Assembly (NCBI GenBank): GCA_033085395.1
Contig: JANQBS010000136.1
Span: forward strand, 1-64,000
DNA from: Xanthoparmelia taractica
Lineage: Eukaryota > Ascomycota > Lecanoromycetes > Lecanorales > Parmeliaceae
DNA: 64,000 nt
Direction of reading: 5' to 3'
This document shows, in pieces, positions 33,763 through 44,076 of this stretch. The translations under genes and the position numbers were made by a program. Below the pieces are notes generated by a model. It was not told the origin of the DNA. It was given only the letters and a program-made list of their open reading frames with translations, and made no database searches. How positions within the stretch are numbered: the stretch's first letter is position 1; the number at the start of each line of letters is the position of its first letter.

Positions 33763-35497
33763 TCAGCCCGCAGCGATGGGGTGGCCCAACTCCTCAGCGG
33801 GGGGGCGATGAAACGCTTCCTTGATCGTCTCCCAAGATTCGCCGCGGGTCTTGGGGATGTAGATTGCAAGTACGATGACTGTCGTGAGCGCAAGAGAATT
33901 AGAGGGGAAGTAAGGGCCGGATGAGGAACTGGCGAGAAATATTCGGTGTGGCGAAACTGATGAGCCCAATTATCAGCTGGAGAACGGCAGTGTCAATATC
34001 ACCAACTTTGGGACGTCTTTTCCGGTGAGAAGCACTTACGATGTTAAGCCCTCAGGCTACGCTGTTCGCCGCGGTTCTCGTGTGCTAGGGTTGGATCTCA
34101 GTTGCGTATATCTTCGCGACGATGCCCCAGGTCGAGACACATGTCATTGTAAAGACAAACAGAAGTAGAATGACGACCCATCTGCCCCAACCTCGATTCG
34201 GATGGACGCCGTTCGAGGCTTACAAACTTTCAACGAGCTACATACACCCCGTTAGGATTGACGCTCGCGTGACTACGCAAGTTCTCCGGTTCTAATGATC
34301 AGCAAACGTAAAGATCGTGATGGAGATCGTGAACATGGTCAGACCCGAGACTCCAGACCCAAAAATTGAGGCTATTGAAGATTAAAGTCAGGCTTGAGCA
34401 GAAATGGTAGACGCGTACTAGGGATCATGCATCAGTGACGGATGACACGTATCGAACTTGTTTGGGGCAGGATACTAAGCAACAAGCAAGGGAAAAGGAG
34501 TCTTAGCTCTTTGGAAACGACGTACATAGAGAATCCCGTCTATTCCACACAGCTGTACCATGCCAAGAATGAACAAGCCAAGCCCCGTTCTTGTGCGGTA
34601 CCGTTCCTCGAATATGACCAACAAACACCGCAAGTCCGTACTCGCAGATTGAGACCACGCCGCGTCCTCCGCAGGCCGCAATATGTCTTTTCTAATCTCG
34701 ACTGGTGAGAGGTCCAGACGATACAAAGCGCTCATAGCGGTGTCACGATGTCCAGGGAGGAGCATCCAGCGGGGCGACGAAGGCATTACATAGCAAAAAT
34801 TCGCCAATAGAACTCTACCGACTGTCTGAATGACGAAGGACAAGCGCCATAAGATAGAAGAGTCGAGATTAACTAATCCATAACAGGTGAAGTAGCCTAC
34901 ATCCGTGCCGGCGATTACCAACAGCTGGGGCATTGAGACTAGCATTCCTCGTTTAGCTTTCGGAGCTATCTCGCAAATTTAACATGTCGGTCAATCTAGC
35001 ACTAGCGGAGTGGCAAGGTAGAGGACTGCGAACAAATCGAGATTTCCGAGATAAAGACCTTCACCAAAGCCGGCTAGTGCGCGTCCAATAAGGAAGCATC
35101 GGTAGACTAGGCGAGCCGGCTTCCAAGGCAGTGCCTGCTCCGAAGACAAGAGCACCAGCCATGACAATAATGAGGCGCCCGTAATGATCAGTCAAGTGTC
35201 CCGCAAGTAGGGAGGGCACGGCAGTAGTGAGCATGATGAACGATACTGTAAATCCTTGAAGGTTCGGCGAAAGCACCCCGTACAATTGTTGGAAATACGG
35301 CATTGTCGTTATTGCTCCGATGGATTCTGTGTCATAGTTTTGGAGCATGTCTCAGTTATCTTTGAGCGCTTGATCTGGTGTATCCGGCTTACCCATTCAG
35401 CAGACCTCCGGTTGAGATAAGGCGGGCAGCTACGACGCAGCCAGGGAATCTGGATCAACTTTCCCGTCGTCATAGTTGCCGTTCCTTTCTCGCTCAA
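33763..35497 (-). pseudogene. Decayed MFS sugar transporter
   Basis: Sugar-porter blocks appear in order on the minus strand. NYDTESIGAITTMPYF starts near 35348, followed by SLLAGHLTDHYGRL (the G-x3-D-x2-GRR-type loop). LLIGRALAGFGEGLYLGN appears one base out of phase near 35090. Then IAPKAKRGMLVSMPQ, ERYRTRTGLGLFILG and QLCGIDGILY occur, and finally ALTTVIVLAIYIPKTRGESWETI near 33880, a PETKG-like ending. Between about 34440 and 33970 the transmembrane sequence reads through several TGA, TAA and TAG codons, some at expected Trp or Gln sites. An intron acceptor before the IAPKAK block also appears lost. A GTAAGC donor after the first short exon (near 35395) is still normal. The family is clear; the gene cannot make a full transporter. 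Confidence 0.75.
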
Positions 35498-36559
35498 GAC
35501 TAGGAAAGGAGGGTTGATTGAGGATGTTCAAGTTGAGAAAGACTGCCATTGTTCGGAGGTATTGTGTGGCCACGGGTGGGATAATTGTAGTGAATCTATC
35601 TAAAAGGGTAAAGAGAATGTCAGAGTGATGAGATTGCTGGAGTAGGGAAGTTTCCTAATTCGGCTAACCTTTACCTTGAAAGATCGGCTCGTGAAGGGGC
35701 CCGATCCTAGCGTGCACGCTAGAATCAATGCATTCAAGCGCAAACTCAATTTCCAAATGGCAGGTGAACCGGGTTCGCGAAAGCTGCTCGTTTCACTTTC
35801 CTCATTATGCTTCACCTCGGCTGCAGAAACGACAAGCAATCGATGAACGACAATGTCGATACGGACAGACCCGCTTGGTTGTTGGGAAGTCCCTCGTCTT
35901 CTTCGGCTAGCAGATACGAAAAGTTCCTCATTTGACTGGACTGGCGGACAAGTAATACAATCCGCCGTCTTCATTCAAGTTCAATACAGTCAGTCTGCCT
36001 AGCTATAAGACGTCCTCTACGACAGTACTGCCGGGATGGAGTCGGAGCGACTATCATGACGAACCTAACAAGAGACAAAAGTCCTGGTGTTGCGCTCTTC
36101 CCTCTTCCTGTTTGAAACCACCAGCCCCCTACGGGACGCGTCCCCCCCTCAGTCTAAGAGTTGAGCGGCCGTGCAAATGCGGTTATAATGCGCTCTCCCT
36201 AGCTCGCCGTCATTCCGTAGCGTTATTCGATCGTGCTTTATTTCCCAAGTATCTATCGTGGAGCGACCACTGGGAAGGTAGTGCGACCCCAACTTTCTTA
36301 TTCGTCGCTCTGGCTCGAGCTTCGTCTGATGAGGGGAGCTTGCAAATGATGCCGTATGGGACAAGCAATCTACTTTGCCTTTTACATACCTTATATAAAT
36401 GTCGCAAGATCCATGAAAATTGACACAGTCTTTTTGCTATCGACTCCGTACCTTTTCTAGGTTTCTTTTGCAGTGTATTGATTCCAAAGAATAGAAAACA
36501 GAACAGAAATCGCTTTCAGAAAAATAACCAAATCCACGCACACGATCATACCCATCGCA
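35498..36559. promoter_or_regulatory. Intergenic with promoter of the alcohol dehydrogenase gene
   Basis: A TATA-like TTATATAAAT lies at 36391-36400, about 160 bases before the dehydrogenase ATG. An open frame on the minus strand (35600-35974) has no recognisable content. Divergent from the decayed transporter. Confidence 0.5.
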
Positions 36560-37890
36560 ATGGATCCCACCGTTACCATTCCCAAGACCATGCAAGCGAT
36601 CCAGTACCACAAAGTCGGAGACTGGTCGCTCATCACCAAACCCGTGCCGGTCATTAAACCCCACGAGGCCTTGATCAAAGGTTTGTACCTTTCTGACCTC
36701 GGTAATTAGTAAACAAAGGGTTAATCAATCAACAACGACAACATTGATAACAACCACACATTCTCCCCCCCCCACTCCCAACCCCAGCTCCCGCCAATGA
36801 ATATAATAGCTAATGCGCCTCGTCCTTCCCTAGTCAAATCCTGCGGCATCTGCGGCACAGACCTGCACATCCATACTGGTGAATTCAGTTCCCGCATGCC
36901 CGTCGTCACGGGCCACGAAACCTCCGGTATAGTCGTCGCGCTCGGCGCAGATGTACAGAGCCTGCGCCTTGGGCAGAAGGTGACAGCGGATAATGCCGAG
37001 CTGTGCGGGCACTGCCATTACTGCCAGAAGGGCGACCTGCTCTATTGCGAAAATCATGCGGCTCATGGCGTTCATTGTGAGTTGGGTCGATTGATTCGTT
37101 GGAGACTGTTCGCAGTCTGGCTATAACTCGTTGACTGACCAGTCGCGTAGTGGACGGCGGCCTCGCAGAATACTGCGTATTTCCCGCCTCCAAGCTCTTC
37201 CCCTTCACACAGCTCTCCTGGGCCGAGGCGTCCGTCTTCGAAGCCGCCTCCTGCGCCATACACGGTCTCGATCGCATTGACCCGAAAGCCGGCAGCACGA
37301 TCCTCATGATTGGCGCGGGGCCCACCGGCCTCTGCCTCGCGCAGCTCCTCAAATTGAACGGTGGCGCGCACCTGGTGCTGGCGGCGAATGCAGGGCCCAA
37401 GATGGAGCTGGCGAAGAAATTGGCTTGTGCGGATGAGTATGTGGACCTTGATCGCGAGCGGCCGCAGGCGCAGTGGACGGAGTTGAAGGAAAGGTTTGCG
37501 TATGGGTTTGATGTTGTAGTCGAGGCAAGTGGGAGTGTCCAGGTGTTGAAGGATGCGATTGGGTATGTGGCTCGCGGCGGCACGTTGTTGTACTATGGGG
37601 TTTATCCGAAGGAGGCGCTCGTTGACGTGAGCCCGAGTAAGGTATTTGCGGATGAAATTACTATTATTGGGTACGTGGTGAACAGGGTTTGGGTGAATTC
37701 CTGCTCACCGTGGTTCAGATCGTATTCGCAGATGTGGTGCTTGCCGCGTTCAATCCAGTATCTGGAAAGTCGGAAGGTGGATGTTCGGGGAATCGTCACG
37801 CATACCTTTGCTCTGAAAGACTTTGGGAAGGCATTGGATGCAATGAGGAACAAGACTTGTATCAAGTCGACGATCGTCTTTGACGATTGA
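36560..37890 (+). CDS. Zinc-containing medium-chain alcohol/polyol dehydrogenase
   Basis: Exons 36560-36680, 36834-37076, 37151-37670 and 37719-37890 give 351 codons plus stop with all phases closing. Catalytic zinc ligands are Cys47 (CGICGTD) and His68-Glu69 (TGHETSG). The structural zinc lobe is C98-x2-C101-x2-C104-x7-C112 (CGHCHYCQKGDLLYC). The Rossmann motif is GAGPTGL. The C-terminus (GSYSQM across the last junction, then VRGIVTHTF and IKSTIVFDD) fits fungal sorbitol/arabinitol dehydrogenase-like proteins. It should oxidise a secondary alcohol or polyol with NAD(P)+ in the cytosol; the exact substrate is not predictable. The third exon must splice at 37670, otherwise the reading continues into an unrelated segment before rejoining. 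Intact, next to a dead sugar transporter. Confidence 0.88.
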
Positions 37891-38313
37891 CAGATTTTCG
37901 TGGGAACGGATGGTTCAAACTCCCCTACACAAAGACATTAATAGACGAAGCCGACATTATAACGTATCACGATGGGCACTGCTCAGTATGATTGCTCCTT
38001 TATGCATAACCAGACGTGGATGTATGTTTAGAATGGCTGTGATGCGTGTCGAATTCAACGTCGTGGCTTCTTTCTGGACCGCTGTTGTGAGGTCTTAACC
38101 TTTGGCTGATTTCTAAATTGATACTAAGAAATTCCTAGGCTGGTGATGAAGGGGATCACTTGGCCAGTAGTGTTAATTTGTAGATCTCGGAGACCGAATA
38201 CCAGCGCGATGACAGCTCAATACCGACAATGCACCATAAAAAAATAAGCAAAGGCCGCTTTCATATTTGAAGGAATCTCAGAGTTCAAAGACTACTAATG
38301 ACACAAAGATGAC
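37891..38313. other. Intergenic, no gene seen
   Basis: 3' region of the dehydrogenase gene. No repeats or motifs were noticed. Confidence 0.5.
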
Positions 38314-39343
38314 CTACCTTGTCAAGTCCAAGGCTGGTTTCTCTGTTGTTGCATCTGGATGGTTCTGTGGTCTTGAGCCAATAGAATCCATGAGGTCATG
38401 CAAATTGCATGCTTTGGCTATCATTCGCGAGAGGATTTTGAAACCTAAGGTCAAGACAATGACAAGGGCCCTTGACAGTACTGATACAAGGTCATAGAAT
38501 AGCCAGAGAGGCATAAGGATTGTGTTTAAAATTGCACAGATGAGTCCGCCCAGCAGAGATTACAGACTGTCCACTCGCAGAGTTGGATCTTCTCTTAAAG
38601 GTAGCGGTAGGAAATTAAATCAGAGGAAGTTGATGGCTGGCACAACCGTCATGAGAATGCTAGGCGCTTTGATGGCTTGTTCTTGGATATGCGCGAAGAA
38701 GTACAGCGACGTGTGTCCTGGTGGTGAGGCAAAGTCCTGTTGGCACATCGCAGCTAAGCATCACCAGAACCAGATAGTGATGGGCGACGTGAGAAAATTT
38801 AGAGGACTCGAGCTCCCTTTAGGCCTTGAGGAGGTCTTGAGTTTTTCAGATACGTCTTCCGCGTCTCGTTCGCTGATTGGAATCTTTGCCAGTCGATCTA
38901 ATGTTACACCTCTATTCATTGGCACAATGAGAATGTTCAGACCACCCCAAAACACCGTCGAACAACAAAAATCTCTGCTCCAGATGTGCATTGGTAGCCA
39001 AAAACTCTAGCTAAAACAGCGATTGTGATCGATAGATTAGAATGACATATGTCACAATGACGGGCTTACGGTCGGTCAGTGTGGACAAGTTTGTAATAGA
39101 TGACGATGCTCACTCTGAATCGCCTTCGAATCCAACCATTTGCTGGGATCGATCCTTGCACTCCGTGCTGATTTCCTCCAAGGACCACTCGCCATGCCAT
39201 GCAAGTGTCCATAGGAAGACTGATAGTATCAATAGCAGAGCGGCTGTCTTAAAAACAATGCTTAGGATCTCGACGAGGGTGGAATGATTGTTGCTGTGAC
39301 TGGTCCGAGAACGAGCAGCGGAGTACAGCAAGTCCGACGGCAT
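38314..39343 (-). pseudogene. Decayed ORF for a hydrophobic protein of unknown family
   Basis: On the minus strand an ATG at 39343 opens a frame with one strong hydrophobic segment (FKTAALLLILSVFLWTLAW), ending at a GTGAGC-like donor near 39112. From about 39010 to 38314 a single other frame is coding-like, with hydrophobic stretches such as LLGGLICAILNTILMPLWLF, but is interrupted by TGA, TGA and TAA before a final stop at 38314. The pattern suggests a multi-pass or anchored membrane protein that has lost its frame. No family was recognised and the join between the two parts could not be resolved. It could also be two unrelated remnants. Confidence 0.35.
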
Positions 39344-39716
39344 TTTGTTAGATCTACTCACAGAATGAAGGTAGGTGGCGCCTGTTTGGGAATAGATTGC
39401 CACCTGGGTGGTGTCTCAGTTGGGTCAAAGTTGCGGTGATGAAACCGATCAGTCCGGCTTGCGTACAAGGCATTACTCCGTCAGGCACAGTATCCTATCA
39501 TGCCGTGTAATATGCTCCACCTTGCCTTAAATCCCCGGACAAGCATCTTTGTGCATCAAGGTAGATATAATCCAGGTCTAGGTTTATGTACGTAGTGTGT
39601 AGTCAGTTGTTTTAGCGTCAGATATCCCTGCAGATGCCTACATGGGTCTTATCATTGTCCGACATATCAACCGCAATTCCACTTCCTGCCTGATACACAT
39701 AACTTCAAATCTTGGA
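39344..39716. promoter_or_regulatory. Promoter region of the RQT4-like gene
   Basis: No gene is seen. A longer frame starting at 39642 runs in phase into the RQT4-like ORF, but Met at 39717 (MASSNW) gives the family-like start. Confidence 0.45.
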
Positions 39717-41370
39717 ATGGCTTCCTCTAACTGGGCAACGACGCAGCTTTCTCACATCCTTTCTCTTGACCAAGAATCCCTCCAGCAGATTATTGACTAT
39801 ACCTCAGCGCTCCCAAAGGATACAGCCGCCGAACATCTCAAGAACTTGCTGGGAGACTCACCCAGAGCTCTTGAATTCATAAGCTCCTTCAATGCACGCA
39901 GAGATGCCCCAAATACAGCCACTCCAGCTCCAGCTCCGACTCAAGCTCCGTCTGAGGATGCACGCAAAACGCGAAAGAAGAAGTCCGCTCTGAACAAGCT
40001 TCCACCTCCACGGCGGCCAGAGGATTATGGAAACACGCTGGGCGCATACCAGAAAAAGGAGGAGGAGGACTACATAAGCGGTAGTAAGCGTTCACGGCCA
40101 GAGCCGACTCTTGCGAACACTTTGGCTCTCTCAGACCAGCCGGACGCACGTCAACTGCCCAAAGCTGTATCGGCAACCTCCACGCCAGCTGCCAAACCTC
40201 CACCTTCAGCATCAGGACATCTGATCTCCGACCTCCCCAATGTCCGCTTAGGCTCTCGCACATCCTCTCGGACTTCATCGCCAGCACCCAAAACCAAAAT
40301 CAATGTCACAGGCGGCAACTCCATGCACGGCGCATCCACCACCCTACAAGACCTCGTACGGTCCCTCTCCCCATGCATAGGGCCCCGCTAACCAAATCCA
40401 GGACTCTGCAATCCGAACCCTCGAAATTCAAACGAACCCTTCCCTCTCCGCTGACCCCTCATCCCGTCGCTGCACCTGTCTTGCAACACGCCATCCCCTC
40501 CTTGCCGCCGCTCCCAATTGTCTCAATTGCGGCAAGATAATCTGCGTGAAAGAAGGCATCGGCCCTTGCACGTTCTGCGGTCACCCTCTCTTCTCTTCCC
40601 AAGAGATAAGTGCCATGATAGACTCCCTGCGCCAAGAGCGCGGACAAGAGAAGATGAATATAAACAACGCATCCCACCGCCGGCCAGACCAAGCCTCAAC
40701 TCCTCGTCCCTTTACCAATCCTTCCACCGGCACCTCCACGCCATCGTCCTCATCCGCAGCGGCAGACGCAACCCTTGATCTAGCGAAACAACACCGCGAC
40801 AAGCTCCTCGCCTACCAAGCCGAAAATGCACGTCGTACTCACATCATCGACGAAGCCGCCGATTACGAAACACCCGCCTCAGGCCTGAGCATGTGGGCTT
40901 CTCCCGTGGAACGAGCGGCGCAGTTGAAGAGACAGCAGAAGGTATTGAGAGAGCAGGAATGGAACGCGAAGCCAGAGTATGAGAAAAGGAGAGTGGTTGT
41001 TAGTCTTGATTTGGTTGGGGGAAAGGTTGTGAAGAGGATGAAGGAGGTGGAGCGACCGAGAGCTGATGCCAGGGATGAAGTGGAGGAGGAAGTGGTCTCT
41101 GAGGCGGACGCTGGTGCAGGCGGTGAGGGTGGTGGAGCATTTAGTAGGAACCCTTTACTAGGCAGTCTTATCAGACCTATATGGAAGGGTAAAAGCAAAG
41201 ACACCGATACGGAAGCGGAGGACAAGGAGAACCAGCCGCGAAAGAGCGCATGGCGGAGAGTGCAAGACGATAACGATGACAACGAAGCATGGATCCTAGA
41301 TGGAGGTGTCTACGGCGGCCGGGACGACGCTCGCAGATTGGGCGATGAGGAACATGCTCAAGGATGTTAG
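39717..41370 (+). CDS. RQT4: TRIP4/ASC-1-type zinc finger protein, RQC-trigger subunit Rqt4-like
   Basis: Exons 39717-40355 and 40402-41370 (46-bp intron, GTACGG donor) give 535 codons plus stop. The N-terminus (WATTQLSHILSLDQESLQQIIDYTSALP) is the helical segment found at the start of TRIP4/Rqt4 proteins. A Pro/Ser/Thr-rich linker follows. At residues about 236-274 lies the C2HC5 zinc finger: CTC, then a His and CLNC, then CVKEG, CTFC and GH. The C-terminal part is charged, with RQQKVLREQEWN and an acidic tail. In yeast, Rqt4 binds ubiquitinated stalled ribosomes with the helicase Slh1, and human TRIP4 is part of the ASC-1 complex. The intron is needed because exon 1 otherwise stops shortly after the splice site. 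Intact. Confidence 0.87.
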
Positions 41371-42202
41371 AGTTCATGAATTGATATGGCCTCATTTCTA
41401 GCGCTCACGCCGCAATGTTTATAAATCTCTCGCCGCCGTAGAAGTCTTGCTCAAGAGCTCCCCCTCCCTCTCAGCCGAGATTCTCCTCCTCCTGGAGCCT
41501 CGAACTCCTCACAATTGATGATTGGCCTTTGAGCGATGTGTATGACGCTACGAATCGCTAACCATCACAATATCTGGCTCCCAATTGGACAAGAATTCCA
41601 AATCAGAACACCCTCGTAGCGCATCAACAGTATTAGCTCTCCCATACAAAGTTTCCGTTTAAGGCGAGCTCCGCCATGGCAAAACCAGCTTTTAGACCCT
41701 TTCAGTTGGCGACTAAGTCAGGACATACCAAGTCGCTCTGTAGTGAAGGTAAGCTTTCAGTAGAATGATAGTCTGAGGCGCTGAGATTAAATTTCGACTT
41801 CATCACGGGGATAGCTAGGAGGCTCGTTGGTTATGATAGTATTTGCCAAGTGAATCAAATAGAGCAATTTGTCGTCAATAGTTCATGGTACGTCTAGACC
41901 AAGTTCTATAAGAGAATTAGTCATCCTCATTGATGATGCTCCTACCGGGGTTTTCGGGAAGACCGACACTCTTCTAGAATCTTGCCTGAAGTCTCTCGAA
42001 GCTGGGGCGCTTGGACTGCTTGAGCTTGTCCGCTCAGGGCCTTCAGTGCTGCGTGACAGTGAGCTAGAATGGACCAAGAACAAAAGATCAGAGACACCAA
42101 TATACCACGACTCTCCCACTCCACCGTGAAGCCCGTCTAACCCCCCCAACCCAGGATATTCTCTTTTACCCATCATGCGATCCTTCCCAGCATGCTCATC
42201 CC
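41371..42202. other. Convergent intergenic region
   Basis: A plus-strand frame at 41869-42129 has a coding-like Leu-rich stretch (TLLESCLKSLEAGALGLLEL) but no start context, introns or family match. It may be an exon remnant. Nothing else is seen. Confidence 0.4.
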
Positions 42203-42625
42203 TCAAACCCCTCGAAACCCTCTCCCTCTCGCTCCATGATCATCAGCACCAGCGGTCGCCCTCCCAGCCATCCTCGCCTCCAGCTGCGAAATCTTACGTT
42301 CCAGCTCCCCCTTCCTAGCCACGAGCCCCGATCTCGTCTGCTCCAAATACGCAATCTTATCCGCGGGCGTGGCTTCTGCTCTAGCTTTGACTTCCTACTT
42401 GGACCAGAAAAGCAGCGCTTCGTCAGCTCAAGGTCTTCGAAATTTATGTATGCAAAGAGTAACTCGAGTCGCCAAGACGGAGCGGAGAAATGAATGGTTT
42501 CGTTAACGTACCTTTTTGATCTCCTGCTTTGTCTTCAGTCCTGCGCCGTACCAGGCGCCAGTGACGGCGGTGGCGGCGACGCCGGCGGTGAGGATGATGG
42601 TGCGGGTTTTGTGAGCCCCAGACAT
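42203..42625 (-). CDS. Small conserved-looking protein: N-terminal membrane segment plus coiled coil
   Basis: Exons 42625-42512 and 42394-42203 (117-bp intron, GTACGT donor, AAGTAG acceptor) give 101 codons plus stop. The N-terminus MSGAHKTRTIILTAGVAATA leads into a single hydrophobic segment (about residues 9-27) with basic residues before it. Then comes a charged helical region (KTKQEIK...IAYLEQTRSGLVARKGELERKISQLEARM) with heptad spacing. Size and layout fit a small tail or signal-anchored protein of the mitochondrial or endoplasmic reticulum membrane. I do not recognise a named family. The two halves join in phase, which supports the model. Confidence 0.6.
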
Positions 42626-44076
42626 GGTTTTTATTTTTTTATTTTTATTTTTCGGGGCGTTGAGCATTACATTTTTGGGAGGTAGTGGAAGGAGAACGTT
42701 AATCTGCCACGGCGTCAGCCGCTTAGCTGCGATCGCTAGCCTAAGTAGCAACTAGTTCTATAACTGTGATGCAAATCTTGCTCAGACGTTTATAGCCAAA
42801 CATCCACTGATTAAGACCTTCTGCACCTGGACTATAGCTTCTCGAAACCTCACTCCAAAGCTCTAATCTCTGAGATATTCCACAATCATATTGATGTAGA
42901 ACCATAGTGTGCACTTCTAGCGTGGCCATGTTCACTTTGTCCTCGATCCACGTGTCATTTCATTCCCACAGTGGTGTTGCAGAGTCCGGATGCACTCGTC
43001 CGACCTACTAAAACTTTGGGGAGCTTGTCCACTTCACGTTGGCATGGAGATACGGTGGTCTGTTCTCAATGTCAAAGCCTGTTTGAAAGCTGCATAACGG
43101 CGGCAATGCTAGAAACATCATTGGGTATTGGTCGATGCGGGAGTGAGGCTGACAAGGAAAGGTGTCTCTTGACGCTATATTCTATCGGTTGTCTAGCTTT
43201 TGCCCACCAATTTCTTTCTACGAGCTAGTTTTATTTCAATTCCGTTGGTGCAATAGCAATACCTACTCAGCAAAAAATCGATGCGGGATACATTCTCCAT
43301 ATATCTGTATACTCGGTTCTATAATCCCACTAAGGCGGGATGATCGTGAAAATCAGTCGGCAGCTCATTTTGCAGTCATAGCTCGTGGAAGTTAGTAAAC
43401 GACATCATTGTATCCTATCTCAGAAGCTCCATGACGTCTCGGTAGTATCGACATGTATGTATAGCGGCTCCAGACCTCAATGTCACGACGATATGGCCGA
43501 GCGGTTCAAGCCCCCACTATACCAGCTGACGATGGGGCTGTTCGTTGCTTTGCATAAACAGACGCATTCGACCCGGCTGCAGTGAGTTTGTTCCAGACCG
43601 CGTAACTTGATCAAAGCGGCCAGCACCGTCGATGTGGTTCCTCCAAGCATCCCAACAAACGGTGGTTGCAGTTGGGGACAAGTTTCAAAGATGCCAAGTA
43701 AAATGACTGATGGCAAGATACTGTCTTTCTTTGCCTGCAAGTGGTGATTTCAGTGCATGGTTGGGGTATGCTGGATAGCTGAGAAGCGCTCGGCATGGAG
43801 GCAAACCCAACAGCATTGATAGTGGCAAGGAGGTTATTACCTATGTAGTAGCCTCTGCTGTTAGCATTTATCGACGACATATCTAAAGAAATTCGAGAAG
43901 AAAGCCCCTATGGCTTGTAACGGTGGGCCGACGATTTGCAGGAGCTGATACTCAACGCTACAAAGCTAGACTACTGCAGTGGATCCCATTCATCTGAGCA
44001 TTATGGAAAAGAGTGGGAGGTGCCAATCAGGTGAACTACCTAAAGAGCCCTTCGGCCGGCGCCACGATTACCTCGA
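42626..44076. other. Intergenic; possible remnants only
   Basis: Two adjacent minus-strand frames at 43483-43880 contain hydrophobic pieces (YYIGNNLLATINAVGFASMP and ILPSVILLGIFETCP) that could be exons of a decayed membrane protein. No family or splice pattern was found. Upstream of 43160 nothing is seen. Confidence 0.4.

Noticed and set aside
36906..37583. 225-codon open frame on the minus strand
   Set aside because: It lies antisense to the well-supported dehydrogenase exons and mirrors their codon structure; no family content.
14759..37890. A linked pentose/polyol pathway cluster (xylose reductase, sugar transporter, dehydrogenase)
   Set aside because: The reductase is over 20 kb from the dehydrogenase with unrelated genes between, and the transporter is dead; co-location is probably chance.
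43492..43590. tRNA-like A-box (TGGCCGAGCGGTT) suggesting a Ser/Leu tRNA gene
   Set aside because: No matching acceptor stem, and the region where the T-arm should be (CATTCGACCC) cannot pair properly.
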